Under the pieces are notes generated by a model. It was not told the origin of the DNA, did no database searches, and saw only the letters and a program-made list of their open reading frames with translations. The position numbers and the translations under genes are program-made. This document shows, piece after piece, positions 21,585 to 57,079 of a stretch of DNA of 64,000 bases. Positions within the stretch are counted from its first letter, which is position 1; every line of letters begins with the position of its first letter. Source of the DNA: Monodelphis domestica (lineage: Eukaryota; Chordata; Mammalia; Didelphimorphia; Didelphidae); contig NC_077232.1 of the NCBI RefSeq assembly GCF_027887165.1, forward strand, positions 12,188,636-12,252,635, in the 5' to 3' direction.

Positions 21585-21772
21585 TACAGTGGAAAGAGAG
21601 ACTTGAGGGGGAGCAGCTGAGGGGCTCAGAGTATAGCTTCAAATATGGCCTCACACACTTCCTAGCTGGGTGACCCTGGACAAGTCACCTAATACCCATT
21701 GCCTAGCCCTTTAGCCTAAGAATCAATACTTAGTATCAATTCTAAGACAGAAGGGGCAAAAAAAAAAAAGTC
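21585..21772 (+). repeat. MAR1 SINE with A-tail
   Basis: Forward copy: TTCAAATATGGCCTCACACA, GGTGACCCTGGACAAGTCAC, AATTCTAAGACAGAAGGGGC, then a run of A at 21759-21769. Confidence 0.85.
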
Positions 21773-21905
21773 AGGAGATGGTTTGAATCCTGGTTGTGTT
21801 ACTAGCTTAATTGTGATCATGAGTAAATCATTTAACCTCTTTGGGCCGAAGTTTCCCTATCTGTAAAAGAAAGAGGATAGATGACTTCATAAGGCTGATG
21901 GTGAA
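21773..21905 (+). repeat. MIR SINE fragment
   Basis: Right after the SINE A-tail: GGTTTGAATCCTGGTTGTGT, GTAAATCATTTAACCTCTTT, GTTTCCCTATCTGTAAAAGA. This is the MIR order. Confidence 0.7.
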
Positions 21906-22839
21906 GCCCACCTCCCTCCTCTTAGCAGACATGGACTATGGGTGCAGAATGTGTGGGAACATATTAAATTCTTTTTCTCCAACCTTTTCCATTTAGGAAA
22001 GCAAGTAGAATAAAGGTGACAAAGGCTTAGGTCCCAGGAAATGAGTGAAGAGAGCACTTAACTCTGCCTCGGCAATCCCCTGAATGGATGGGGGGTGGGG
22101 GAGGCTGACCCACCCAAGGGCAGCATCCTCTTTGGCATCCAAGGGTTAAGATATTGTTTTGGAATATTGAGCCCAACCTGCATTTTCAAACCTTTTGCTA
22201 GTTCAGGATTTCTCTAAATGTGACTTGGAATTGTCTTGGGGTAGGAAAAGCCCCATCAGAGGCCACAGAGCCACACAGGGCTGGAATACACACTCCTGTC
22301 TAGCCCCAGGGCCTTTCCTCCCTCGGCTTCCCGGCTGGCAGGTGTGGCCCCCGGTTGGTTGGGCCAAATTTAGTCCTGGCTATAGGAGAGGGCTCCACGG
22401 AGAGTGGCAGCAGGAAGGGGGTGGGGAGGACTCCTTGGGGAGTCAGGAGAAGCGGGGGCAGGGCTCCGTGGGGGGAAGCAGCAGCGAGTGGGGAGGGCTC
22501 CAGAACAGTCTCTCTCTCCTCTAGATCTAATTTCAGGAAGGGGCAGTGCCTTGCCAGGGGCATCCCTGCCCTCCACAGGCGCCCATTTCCGGGGCAATCG
22601 GGAGTTCCCCCCCAAACTCCGGAGGCTACAGGGTGGGCTAGGCTCGGGGCAGCAGCGGCGATGGTCGGTGTCCGTGTCTGTCCAAGGAAAGGGCCCTCAG
22701 ACTTAGCTTCAATTTTCCTTATGCAGAGGAGGAAAATGAGGCCTGGGGTGGGGGGGATAGGGGAGTCACCCCAAGGCACGTGCGTGGTCAGGGCCAAAGG
22801 CAGGCCTTGCACCTAGGATCCGAGCTCAGAGAGGCCTGC

Positions 22840-48280
<25,441 letters not shown>

Positions 48281-48915
48281 CCCCATGGCCGGGATCCAAC
48301 CTTCCTAGAACCTCCCTCCATGTTTTGAGCCTGGAGTCTTCCCCCACCCCCTTCTTTCTTTAGTAGAGGGGGGGGAACCCTTTCCCCAAGCCAGCTGTCC
48401 AACGGCCCCAAAAGCCACAGTTTGCCCTGTGTGGAAATGGGGTCATTCTTGGAGCTGAAGCCAGCTCACTAGGGAGATTGGAAATGGGCTGGGGGTGACA
48501 ATACTTTCACGCCTGGGTTTTCACCTGTCCCACAGTTCAACTGTCACCGGGGACCACCAAGCCTTGGTCTTGGCCAATTCTCCTCTTTCCAGGGAGGGAA
48601 TTCCTAGCTCTTCGGCTGAGGGGAAGAACCGTGACTCTCGCTCATTCACTGTTCTCTAGGATCTTTTGGGGGGGTGGGCGGGGTTCATTGTCTTTGAAGC
48701 CAGGGCCTCCTTTTGCCTTCCCACTGCTGCCTCTGAGAGCTTCACTTGTTCAGCCCTTGACCGGTAGGCAGGGGGGTGACCGAGATCTTGGGTTATCCCA
48801 AGCTGAAGACAGGGCTCCCTTGGGGAGCTGCTGCCTTCAGGGACAAAGGAGAGTGGGGGAAGCAAATGGGTTGTTGGCTTCTGAGTTTTACCAAATAAAG
48901 TAGAATCCAAGAGGA
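48281..48915 (+). other. DDB1: DDB1 3' untranslated region and poly(A) signal
   Basis: TAG at 48278-48280 is followed by about 630 bases of noncoding sequence. AATAAA lies at 48894-48899, so cleavage should fall near 48915. Confidence 0.8.
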
Positions 48916-49745
48916 AAGAGCCCGTTGTTTCTGCTTCTCTTCCCCCTCGGCCTGGCCTGGCCTGGCTGGATTCAGCTGGCTGGGCCCAGTGGTGAAAGGG
49001 CTCTCGGCTCTCCTCCCCACCTTCCTGTGTGGGGCAGCATCTCCTCCTCTGTCTTTGTGTTGGTCGATATTGTCCCGTGGCTCTCGGGCCGCACCCCTCC
49101 TCTCCTGCTATTGCCCCAGCCAGGGAGACGTGTGGGGATTGGAAGAACTGGCCTTCCTTTGCCTCTGCCGCCCCGTCTTCCTGGGCTCTCGTGACTTGGG
49201 TGTTTGTGAGAATCTCTGGGTTTCCTCTGGGAGGTCACCGTCGCCTCCATTTCTCCTGGACTCCACCTTCCTTCCACGTCTCTGGCCAGCGGTCAGGCTG
49301 TGGAGAGGCTCGATTTCCCCGACGTTCCTCCCCAGCCAGGCTCACGGGCCACAAAAGGAAGGAGATGGACTCCGCGGGCTGGGTGGCCAGCCTCCCGATG
49401 CCTCAGTTATTCTCCTCGGGGTGGCCTGGCCAGCTCAAGTAAGCACGCGATGTGGGTCTGTCTGGTAGTTCGCTGTGACCCAGTTCAGAGAACGCGGAGT
49501 CGGAAGCGTGTCTCGGCGTGGAGGGGAGGCGCAGTGGCCCACCTCTTCCCCCGGCAGCGGGCCTTCGGGCCGTGGTGAGAGCAGGGGTTAGGGGTGGGAG
49601 CCGGCAGACTGAGCACGCCTCAAGGCTGGCCCGGAGTCACTGCTTTGGAGAGGATCCAAGCGTCACCTGAGAGCACTGGGGCGGGAGGGGGTAGCCGGAG
49701 GCAGCAGGGATCCAGGCAGTCCCCCCCCAGGCCTCCTCTCAGCGA
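48916..49745. other. Intergenic GC-rich sequence downstream of DDB1
   Basis: I see no exon with homology to a known protein and no clear repeat in this stretch. Several open frames exist, but they lack recognisable motifs and reflect the GC content. Confidence 0.5.
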
Positions 49746-49809
49746 GGCATCGATTGTCTCGGGGACGGGAAGTCTGTCCTAGGCTTGTTGTGGAGGTCGA
49801 GCAGAGCAG
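49746..49809 (+). repeat. Copy 2 of an unnamed dispersed repeat
   Basis: Carries GCATCGATTGTCTCGGGGAC and GTTGTGGAGGTCGAGCAGAG, matching the segment at 47192-47254 in the same orientation. The flanks of the two copies are not obviously alike. Confidence 0.7.
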
Positions 49810-50439
49810 AGCAGACGTGGCCAGGCGAATGGCGCGGCCAGCGTGTGGAGGGTTGTGAAGTCGGGCTGAGAAGGCGAGGTTGGAGCCAGGTGGCGCCAAG
49901 AATCTAGACCCCGAGTCCTACAGGCAGGCCAGAGCTCTGGGGCCTGCAGGTGCCTGGCAGGATGTGGAGATGGTCCTCCCACTGGTCAGGGGCCTCCATC
50001 GAAAAAGGTTGGGCCAGCGGGGCTTCCTTCCCTGCGGTTTTCCTCCCTGGCTTCTGGAGAGGAGCCAAGTGATTTCTCTGAGACCTCCTGAGGTCCTCTC
50101 CTGAAGACACGCTTTGGTTTTGAGAGCTGAGAGGCAGCACTGGATTGTTGGCACGTGGGGTTCAGATTGGATGAGGCTTGCTGCCCTTTGCGGGGCCCCC
50201 GCGGGCTTGGCTGAGTTGTCTTGAGGGACTGCGTGTTGGGGGCAGGATGGCTGGCACGTGGGCTCCGAACGGGTCTGGAGACGAGATCGGAAACGGTCCC
50301 CTTCCGCAGCCGAAATTGAGGCACCAAAGAGCAAAGCCCAGAGCCAGATCGAGGTTCGTAAGTGATCGCGGATGAAATCGAGGTTTCATCCCAAAAGCGC
50401 TTGAGAAGATGGTCTTTTTGCCAGATTATTATGTGGATA
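49810..50439. other. Intergenic sequence, no recognised feature
   Basis: Unremarkable noncoding sequence between the dispersed repeat and the MIR fragment. A minus-strand frame (49986-50621) passes through it without recognisable protein features. Confidence 0.45.
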
Positions 50440-50610
50440 GAACCTTGTGTGTGAAAGGAACTGAGTTCAAGTAGAGGCACTTGCAGGAGCTGTGGGCCCG
50501 TGGACGAGAGCCTCTTTCTGGGCCTCCATTTTTCACCCCTGAAATAGAGAGGTTGGACGACATGCCCTCCATGACCCTGTGACCTCTGGGGGAAACATTC
50601 GATTGGCAAC
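50440..50610 (+). repeat. MIR SINE
   Basis: AACTGAGTTCAAGTAGAGGC, GGGCCTCCATTTTTCACCCC, and GAGGTTGGACGACATGCCCT follow the MIR order in diverged form. Confidence 0.6.
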
Positions 50611-50682
50611 AAGTCGGTCATCCAAAAAGTGGCCCACGTGAGAAGCTCCCAAGATCTGGCACCATTAATCCCGTCCCATCCA

Positions 50683-51006
50683 ACGAAGACACTCGTGTCT
50701 TCGGGGTACCCCCTTGGCTAGAAGACACTCTTGTCTACGGGGTACCCCCTTGGCTAGAAGACACTCGTGTCTTCGGGGTACCCCCTTGGCTAGAAGACAC
50801 TCTTGTCTTCAGGGTACCCCCTTGGCTAGAAGACACTTGTATCTACGGGGTACCCCCTTGGCTAGAAGACACTCGTGTCTTCGGGGTACCCCCTTGGCTA
50901 GAAGACACTCTTGTCTTCAGGGTACCCCCTTGGCTAGAAGACACTCGTGTCTACGGGGTACCCCCTTGGCTAGAAGACACTCGTGTCTACGGGGTACCCC
51001 CTTGGC
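50683..51006. repeat. 36 bp minisatellite, nine exact-length copies
   Basis: Nine head-to-tail units of exactly 36 bases fill 324 bases. Each has GAAGACACTCGTGTCTTC, an 8+8 inverted repeat around two bases, and GGGGTACCCC, a perfect 10-base palindrome, followed by CTTGGCTA. Variant units alternate CGTGTC and CTTGTC; units 3-4 and 6-7 are identical pairs. Because 36 is divisible by three, several frames stay open, including one of 104 codons that is not likely to be a gene. Confidence 0.97.
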
Positions 51007-52054
51007 TAGGGGGCCTGCCCCCCACTAGAGCCGGGGTAGTTGTCCAGGTTCTAGCACCGCCTGAACAGAACATTCCTCAGCGCCATCTACCGCCCTCGGC
51101 TCCATGCCTCGCTCTTGAGGTGGCCTCCTCATGACTAGGCTTTGTTTTCTCCCCTCAAGTCTTGAGAAAGGGGGGTTCTGGGTCCCGGACTTGAATCTCT
51201 TGATCACTGGGAAGATCTATCCCTTATTCCCCTCCCCCAACCCCACTGTAAATTAATAAACTGGTTTTCAAGTGGACGCATCGGTCTCTTGTGCGCTTGG
51301 TGTTCTTCCGTGGTGCAGAGCCTCTGGGTGAATGGGAAAAGTGGACTTCCTGAGCCTCCCCCGCTGAGGAGCCCGGGGCCCGGAGGTAGGACTCCGCGGA
51401 GCTCCTGCTCTCCCGGGCGGCCTCGGCTGCGGCCGTGCTGTCCCAGGAACACCGGGCCGCGGCCAGGAGACCCATGTTCTAGCCCTGGCCCAGCCGCTGC
51501 AGGGCAGGAGGGGCAGCCTCAGGGTCCCTGACAGGCGACGGGCCCTATTCCCGCTCCGGCACGGCTTGAGCCTGCCCTGGGCCTCCGTGGCCTCCTCCTC
51601 AGCTGGGGGCCCAGAACGTGGCCCTTTTGTTCCTTGGGGGCCGCGCTGGGGGGCTCCGTGAGTCATCCCTGAGGCGAGGGGCCGGCGGAAGACCCGACTC
51701 CAGCCAGCTGGAGGGGCCCCTCTCCACGAAGCGTCCGATGAGCTAACCTCCCGGCAGGCCTCCGCACGAGCTGACCTTCGGGAAAATCAGAGGCGGCCTG
51801 ACTCATCCCTGCGTCGGCAGCCAGCGCTCCGTAGAGATGGGGCAAGAAAAGAACGGGCCGTCTGGGGGAGGGGCGCAAGGGGGGAGGCTCCTGTGCCGGG
51901 GCGCCTCCTAAGCATCCAGGACAAAACCTAACGAGCACAAGAGCCGGTGTGTCAGCTCGGGCCGGCCCCTGGGCGACGTACTGAAGCTTCCCGGACAGAA
52001 TGATCCCGGCCGGGGAGCTCATCGGCCACAAGGACAGACTGAAAAACAACCGAA
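51007..52054. other. Intergenic sequence with an isolated poly(A) signal
   Basis: AATAAA occurs at 51255-51260 within TAAATTAATAAACTGG, followed by a GT-rich stretch. It could end a downstream DDB1 isoform or an unannotated transcript, but no exon is evident. The rest is GC-rich with no recognised feature. Confidence 0.35.
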
Positions 52055-52220
52055 AAGTCGCCTTCCAACCTAGAATCCATAGTGTGTCTCGCTTCTGAGG
52101 CAGACGTGCAGAAGGGCTGGGCCCAGTCACACAGCTAGGAAGTGTCTGAGGCCAGACTTGAACTCAGGACCTCCCGTCCCTCGGCCTGGCTCTCCATCCA
52201 GGGAGCCCTCAATCCATTGC
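52055..52220 (-). repeat. MAR1 SINE
   Basis: Reverse copy: CTTCCAACCTAGAATCCATA, CCCAGTCACACAGCTAGGAA, GAGGCCAGACTTGAACTCAG. Confidence 0.8.
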
Positions 52221-52794
52221 CTGAGGGACAACATTTAAACGGTAAATCTAAGGAAGAGAGGAGGCGAGGTGGGCTCGAGCTGAAGAAAGGAAGGCTTCCC
52301 AGGGGGTTGGGCACCCAAACTGGGTCAAGGGATGGCGGGTTGCCACAGTCTGTCTGCAGAGAGTTTACGTCTGACATCATTTGTGGTCCTTGTGGCCCAC
52401 TAGGTACAAAGGAAAAGGCAAAGAGCCTGGATTTGTGCCAGGTTCTTGCCAGAGAAAAGGAGGGGCTTCCATTGCATGGAGCAGACCCAGGCCCCAGGCT
52501 CATCTTCTATTCCAAACCCCTCCCCAGGTTAGATGGCTCGAGGTCGGGCTAGAGCACTTAGAGCTGAAAGTGGCCACGACGGACCCCGTGGATCCAGTGC
52601 CTGACTCGGACGCCCCTGTTAGGGCTAAGGAACAAGAAGGTGCAGGGTGGAGTGGAGAGAGCAGGGCCGGAGGCAGCGGGGGAGGGAAAGGGCCACCAAT
52701 ACAGGGAAGGTCCAGGAACGGGTTCAGGGAATCTGGAAGAGAGAGCATCGCTCAGAGTGCCTCCGACCAAGGCTGGTGGGGTCGAAGGCAGACC

Positions 52795-52860
52795 GTCAGA
52801 GCTTGGGACAAGCCACTTCCTGGGTCTGAGCCTCAGATTCCTCACCTGTCAATGGAAGGA
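52795..52860 (+). repeat. MIR SINE fragment
   Basis: GCTTGGGACAAGCCACTTCC, then GCCTCAGATTCCTCACCTGT. The surrounding 52221-52794 and 52861-53120 hold nothing I recognise. Confidence 0.55.
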
Positions 52861-53124
52861 AGTCATCGGACGATCCATTCAAGTGTCTTCATTTCTCCTT
52901 CGCTTCCACCTCCGCATCAGGCCTGGGCATGGCTTCCCGGGCAGAAATGCAGTAAGGGTTCGGCAGGCCCAGCCTTAAGGAGCTGCCCAGCTGCCCCTGG
53001 CTGGGGCCTCTTCTAGCCAAATCCTTTCATTCTAAACCCAATCTGAGCCTCCCCCGGCACACTAGTCAGACAGCATTTGGAATATTGGACTTCGTTTGGA
53101 GGTGGTCCATTGAAAACTTTTCTC

Positions 53125-53265
53125 TAATGGGGTCCTGGGTTCAAATGTGACCTCAGACGCTTTCCAGCTGTGTGACCCTGGGCAAGTCACTTCACCCCCA
53201 TTGCCTAGCCCTTACCACTCTTCTACCTTGAAGCCAATACACAGTATTGGGGTTAAAAAATAAAA
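53125..53265 (+). repeat. MAR1 SINE, head missing
   Basis: GGTCCTGGGTTCAAATGTGA, TGTGACCCTGGGCAAGTCAC, GCCAATACACAGTATTGGGG, then an A-rich tail. Confidence 0.9.
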
Positions 53266-53289
53266 TCACCAAAAGATTTTCAACTGAAC

Positions 53290-54090
53290 TGGAGAGTGTT
53301 ACGCTAGGCAAGGCGGAATGCCTTCTGGAGGGAAGGGACTCTTGAGTCAGTAAAGACTTTCCTTGCATCTGCTTGCAAAGGACAATATTTGCAGTCGAGT
53401 CTGAGGGAATTAAAGGGAAGAAAGAGGCTTCTACTTCTAAGCTAAGGGTGGTGGTTCTAGCTGGAAGGACAATGTAGCATTTCTCCTAAAGAGTGCTGCC
53501 AAGCCAGTAGCAGCTTTGTGAGGAACACATGTTGCTGTGACTTGCCCAGTGTGTAATTAGCAATCTTGAACCCTTGAACTACATTACCCAGGACAACACT
53601 CTCGTGTCATTACATACTGACGTAGGCAGGATATAAATTCTCCCTTTTTCTGCCTAGCTTCCTCTTATCTTCCCTGTTGCAGCTTTGGTGGAGCAGGCCT
53701 TTTGAGCAGGTAGATTATCTTAGCCGTGTGGTTTTATTTTGTTAGAAAATTACCTTTTTATTCCTTTACTTCTAGTGATTATTAATAAATCTTTTTTTTT
53801 TTAACCCTTACCTTCCATCTTGGACTCAATACTGTGTATTGGCTCCAAGGCAGAAGAGTGGTAAGGGCTAGGCAATGGGGGTCAAGTGACTTGCCCAGGG
53901 TCACCCAGCTGGGAAGTGTCTGAGGCCAGATTTGAACCTAGGACCTCCCGTCTCTAGGGCTAACTCTCAATCCACTGAGCTACCCAGCTGCCCCCTTAAT
54001 AAATCTTTTAAAATATATTATTATATATCCATTTTATATATAATAATTATAATAATATATAATAACATTAATTTTAATTTTTACACTGAT
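53290..54090 (+). mobile_element. Possible LTR-type fossil interrupted by a SINE
   Basis: An AT-rich block unlike its neighbours has a TATA-like GGATATAAATTCTCCC near 53629 and a late TTAATAAATC poly(A)-like site, then a (TA)-rich end at about 54003-54070. This arrangement suggests an old LTR, but no clear termini or internal region were found. A MAR1 SINE is inserted at the poly(A)-like site. Family and age are uncertain. Confidence 0.3.
53793..53996 (-). repeat. MAR1 SINE nested in the AT-rich element
   Basis: Full-length reverse copy from the T-run to ACCCAGCTGCCCCC. TTAATAAATCTTTT occurs on both sides, so the target duplication is intact and the insertion is younger than the block it interrupts. 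Confidence 0.95.
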
Positions 54091-54339
54091 ACTATGAGGA
54101 CACTCTTCTCCCAAGTTGGGAGAAATGTTTTTAACCAGAATTCTTACTCACCATTTGAGTAAACAAATGCATTTGTCAAAGAACTAATTGGATTGATGGT
54201 TGGTTTTTAAGGGGGGGAAGTACACTGGAGGGGGTTCCTGAAGAGACCAGCCACCATGAGGGTTACATTTTGAGCCCTGAAAGTAGTAGTGATCAGCTTT
54301 GAGGAGTGGTGTTACACAGGAGTAGAGATGATCATCTCC

Positions 54340-54700
54340 TGGTACCTAAAGCATTGGCTTTGCTTCTGGGCACCCTCATTTCAAAAGGACAGTGGTGAAC
54401 TGGAGAGGGTGCAGAGGAGGACGATCAGAATGGTGAAGGTTCTGGAGTCTATGGCCTAGGAGGAGGAGTAACAAGAGCTGAGCGGATCTAACCTGGAGAA
54501 GCCTGAGGGAAGAGGACAGCCAACTTCAAGTTTTGACAGACTTTCCTTTGGAATTGGAATCAGCCGTCTGTCCTGTTTGGTCTGAAAGGACACAACTAGG
54601 AGCTCTGGATGTAAGTTGCACGGAAACAACTGGAGGCTGGATGTCAGGAAAAACGTCAGACTGATTAGAGCGACCCAAAAAGGACGGGGGTTGATTCTCT
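54340..54700 (+). repeat. CR1/L3 LINE fragment
   Basis: CAAAAGGACAGTGGTGAACT, GAGAGGGTGCAGAGGAGGAC, CTGGAGAAGCCTGAGGGAAG, GATGTCAGGAAAAACGTCAG and TTAGAGCGACCCAAAAAGGA follow the conserved 3' part of CR1-type LINEs. Confidence 0.75.
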
Positions 54701-54769
54701 GCAACTTGTGCTGATTTTGACCTGATGACACCGAGAAAACGGAGGTTCTCCATCACAGATGTGGATCCA

Positions 54770-55540
54770 TCCCCTGCAGTAGATGGAGAAATTCCCAATG
54801 CTTGTTGGTGGAGTTGTGAACTGATCTAACCATTCTGGGAGGCAATTTGAAGCTATGCCCAAAGGGCTTTAAAACGATTCATAATCTGATCCAGCCATGC
54901 CGCTTCTGGGGCTGTTTCCCCAGAGATTAAGGAAAGGGCCAAGGGAAAGGACCCCGTTGTACCCAACTATTTCTTGCAGCTCCTTGTGTGATGACAAAGA
55001 ACTGGAAATGGAGGGGTGTCTATCCATCGGGGAATGGCCGAACAAATTGTGGCACATGATGGTGATGGAATACTGTTGTGCTGTAAGAAACGATAAGCAG
55101 GCTGATTTCAGAAAGAGCTCCATGAACGGATGCAGAGCGAAATAAGCAGAACCAGGAGAGCCTGTGCACAGGAACAGCCATATTGCATGATGATCCACTG
55201 TGAAAACTTGGCTCCTCGCAGCAATCCGGAACGACGTGATGGGGAATGCTCTCCCCCTCCAGAGAAAGAACCGTGGGAGTGGATGGAGGCGGATTAAAAT
55301 TACTGTTTTAATTGGCGGTCTGGGCTTTGTATGAGCGTGCTCTTACAGCAATGACCGGAATGGAAGTGTGTTTTGCCTGATGATACATCTATGGCCCACG
55401 TCAAATTGTCTACCACCTGGGTGGCAAGAGAGAAAAGGAGGAGGGAGATGGTTTAGACCTACAATTCTGGACTGTCTGTGTTGGAAATCGTTATTACATA
55501 TAATTGGGGAAACAGAATCTCTGGAAAAACAAGTGTTTTT
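54770..55540 (+). repeat. L1 LINE 3' end
   Basis: TTGGTGGAGTTGTGAACTGA, GGGGAATGGCCGAACAAATT, GTGATGGAATACTGTTGTGC, GAAATAAGCAGAACCAGGAG and CCAGAGAAAGAACCGTGGGA follow the marsupial L1 ORF2 end and 3' UTR. A reading frame at 54897-55145 ends in MEYCCAVRNDKQADFRKS, an L1 ORF2 C-terminal signature. Confidence 0.85.
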
Positions 55541-55559
55541 TAAAAAGGAATTTTGGCAG

Positions 55560-56150
55560 TTCACCTTCCAGGGATGTCTACGCAGGTGCGTACCATGCAT
55601 CAAGGGCTGAGGGAGAAGAGGTATTGGGCTGCCTACCAGACCGAAGGTCTACAAAGCCATTTTCCAGCCCTCCCCGTGTGCCTGCCAAACCTGGACGCTC
55701 TACCCATAGCACCAAGCCAGGAAGCTCAATCGCTTCCACTTCAATTGTCTTGGGAAGATTCTAGGGATCCCCTAGGAAGTAGGAGAGCAGACACGGAGGT
55801 CCTCTCTCAAGCGGCACTGCCAGGCATTCCAACTCTAGTGCCAAGAGCGCAACTGGTGGGCTGGCCATGTTGTTTGAACTCCAAGCCTACATTTACCTAG
55901 AAGACTTTTATGGAGAACTCACCGGAGGCAAATGCTCAGCGGCAGGTCAGAAGAAGCCACCCCCGGACACGGCGAAGGTCTCTCTGAAGACCTTTGGCAT
56001 CGAGCTCAAGACTTGGCAGACCCGGGTTCAGGCCAAGCTCAGCCTGGTCTCAGCAGCCAGCAGCGGACACACAGACTCCCACGTAACGGACCGTTTGCTC
56101 CTCTGAGTAGGAAGGACAACAAGCAGCCAACCAGCACCCAACAGAGGAAG
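55560..56150 (+). repeat. Non-LTR retrotransposon, C-terminal ORF2 remnant
   Basis: Traces of a LINE protein are spread over shifting frames: PNLDALPIAPSQEA, DTEVLSQAALPGI, RAQLVGW, then LEDFYGELTGGKCSA with GQKK, and VSLKTFGIELKTWQ. These match a C-terminal block common in vertebrate non-LTR elements (tEVLSQAeLPsI..RAQLRWaGHV..LFYGEL..GKRs.GGQkKRyKDtLKvSLKnFgI). I am unsure of the clade. Multiple frameshifts make it dead. Confidence 0.7.
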
Positions 56151-56394
56151 GAAAGTGCTGCCATGAGAGGCGGGTTCTCCCTGCTTAGCTGCCTTTGAGC
56201 CTCCTTGCTTGGAGTGGGTGCCAGGACTAGGGGCCCCTCCATTGCTGTGACTCTGGGCCTCCATGATCTCGGGGGTTTTCTCCAGCTTTAGCTAGTGGTC
56301 CTCGGTTTACCTGGGAAAGAGCAAAGACCCTACTGGGAGGGTAGGCATGTGGAAGAAGGGGTTCGAGGTTCCTTCGTTCCTTCAGTGAACAGAG

Positions 56395-56500
56395 AAGCAA
56401 TATAGGGTCCCCTTAAGCAGTGCGTTGGGCCTGGAGTCAAAGGACCCGGTTTCAAATTGCAGCTCTCCTACTTCCTTTCTTTGGGACCTTGGTCCGGCTC
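56395..56500 (+). repeat. MIR SINE fragment
   Basis: GCCTGGAGTCAAAGGACCCG, GTTTCAAATTGCAGCTCTCC, then TTTCTTTGGGACCTTGGTCC. Confidence 0.65.
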
Positions 56501-56690
56501 GTCCCAGGCACCCAGTCAGTCGTGTCCAACTCTTTGGGACCCCATTTGGGGGTTTCTTGGTTTACTGGAGTGGTTTGTGGTTTCCTTCTCCAGCTCATTT
56601 TACAGATGGAGACACTGAGGCGAATAGGGTGAAGTGACTTGCCCAGGGTCACATAACTAGTACAGATTTGCACCCGGGAAGGTAGCCGGG
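56501..56690 (+). repeat. BovB/RTE-derived SINE
   Basis: AGTCAGTCGTGTCCAACTCT, GGGACCCCATTTGGGGGTTT, ACTGGAGTGGTTTGTGGTTT and CCTTCTCCAGCTCATTTTAC resemble the BovB 3' region. They run into a CORE-like GTGACTTGCCCAGGGTCACA. This is the pattern of RTE-mobilised marsupial SINEs. Confidence 0.75.
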
Positions 56691-56749
56691 GTACCTCGGA
56701 GCTGCCCATAGGGAAAGCACCAGGGAAAGCACCTTGGACATCGTCTAGT

Positions 56750-56870
56750 TCAACTTCCTTGTTTATCAGACGCTCCAAGAGACTGAATAAAAGTCGCATA
56801 GAAACAATCATCAGCAGGGTCAGCATTTGAACCCAGGTCCCACCTCCAATCCTGGGCTCCTTCCACTCCA
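56750..56870 (-). repeat. MIR SINE fragment
   Basis: AGCATTTGAACCCAGGTCCC and GGGCTCCTTCCACTCCATCA are the reversed MIR 5' half. Confidence 0.6.
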
Positions 56871-57079
56871 TCAACAGCTGAGCCTCCGTTTCTTCCTCTC
56901 TACAAGGAAATTCAACTAAAATGCCCCCCTGACGTCCCTCCGGCCTTATTCCATGAAGTCCGCAGCGCTGTTAAAGCAGAACTTTGTTATCAGTCGGTGC
57001 TTGTGCAGTTGGCGCGACAGTGAGCTCCCCGTCAGCGGGAGGGTCCAAACATTGAATTCGGGCTCTTAGGCCGGGCAGA

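Noticed and set aside
50683-51006. CRISPR-like regular repeats
   Set aside because: The units are contiguous with no spacers, and the DNA is a mammalian nuclear locus.
50714-51028. 104-codon open frame with a 12-residue repeat (ARRHSCLRGTPL type)
   Set aside because: It is only the translation of the 36-base minisatellite, whose unit length is divisible by three. There is no start context, homology or exon structure.
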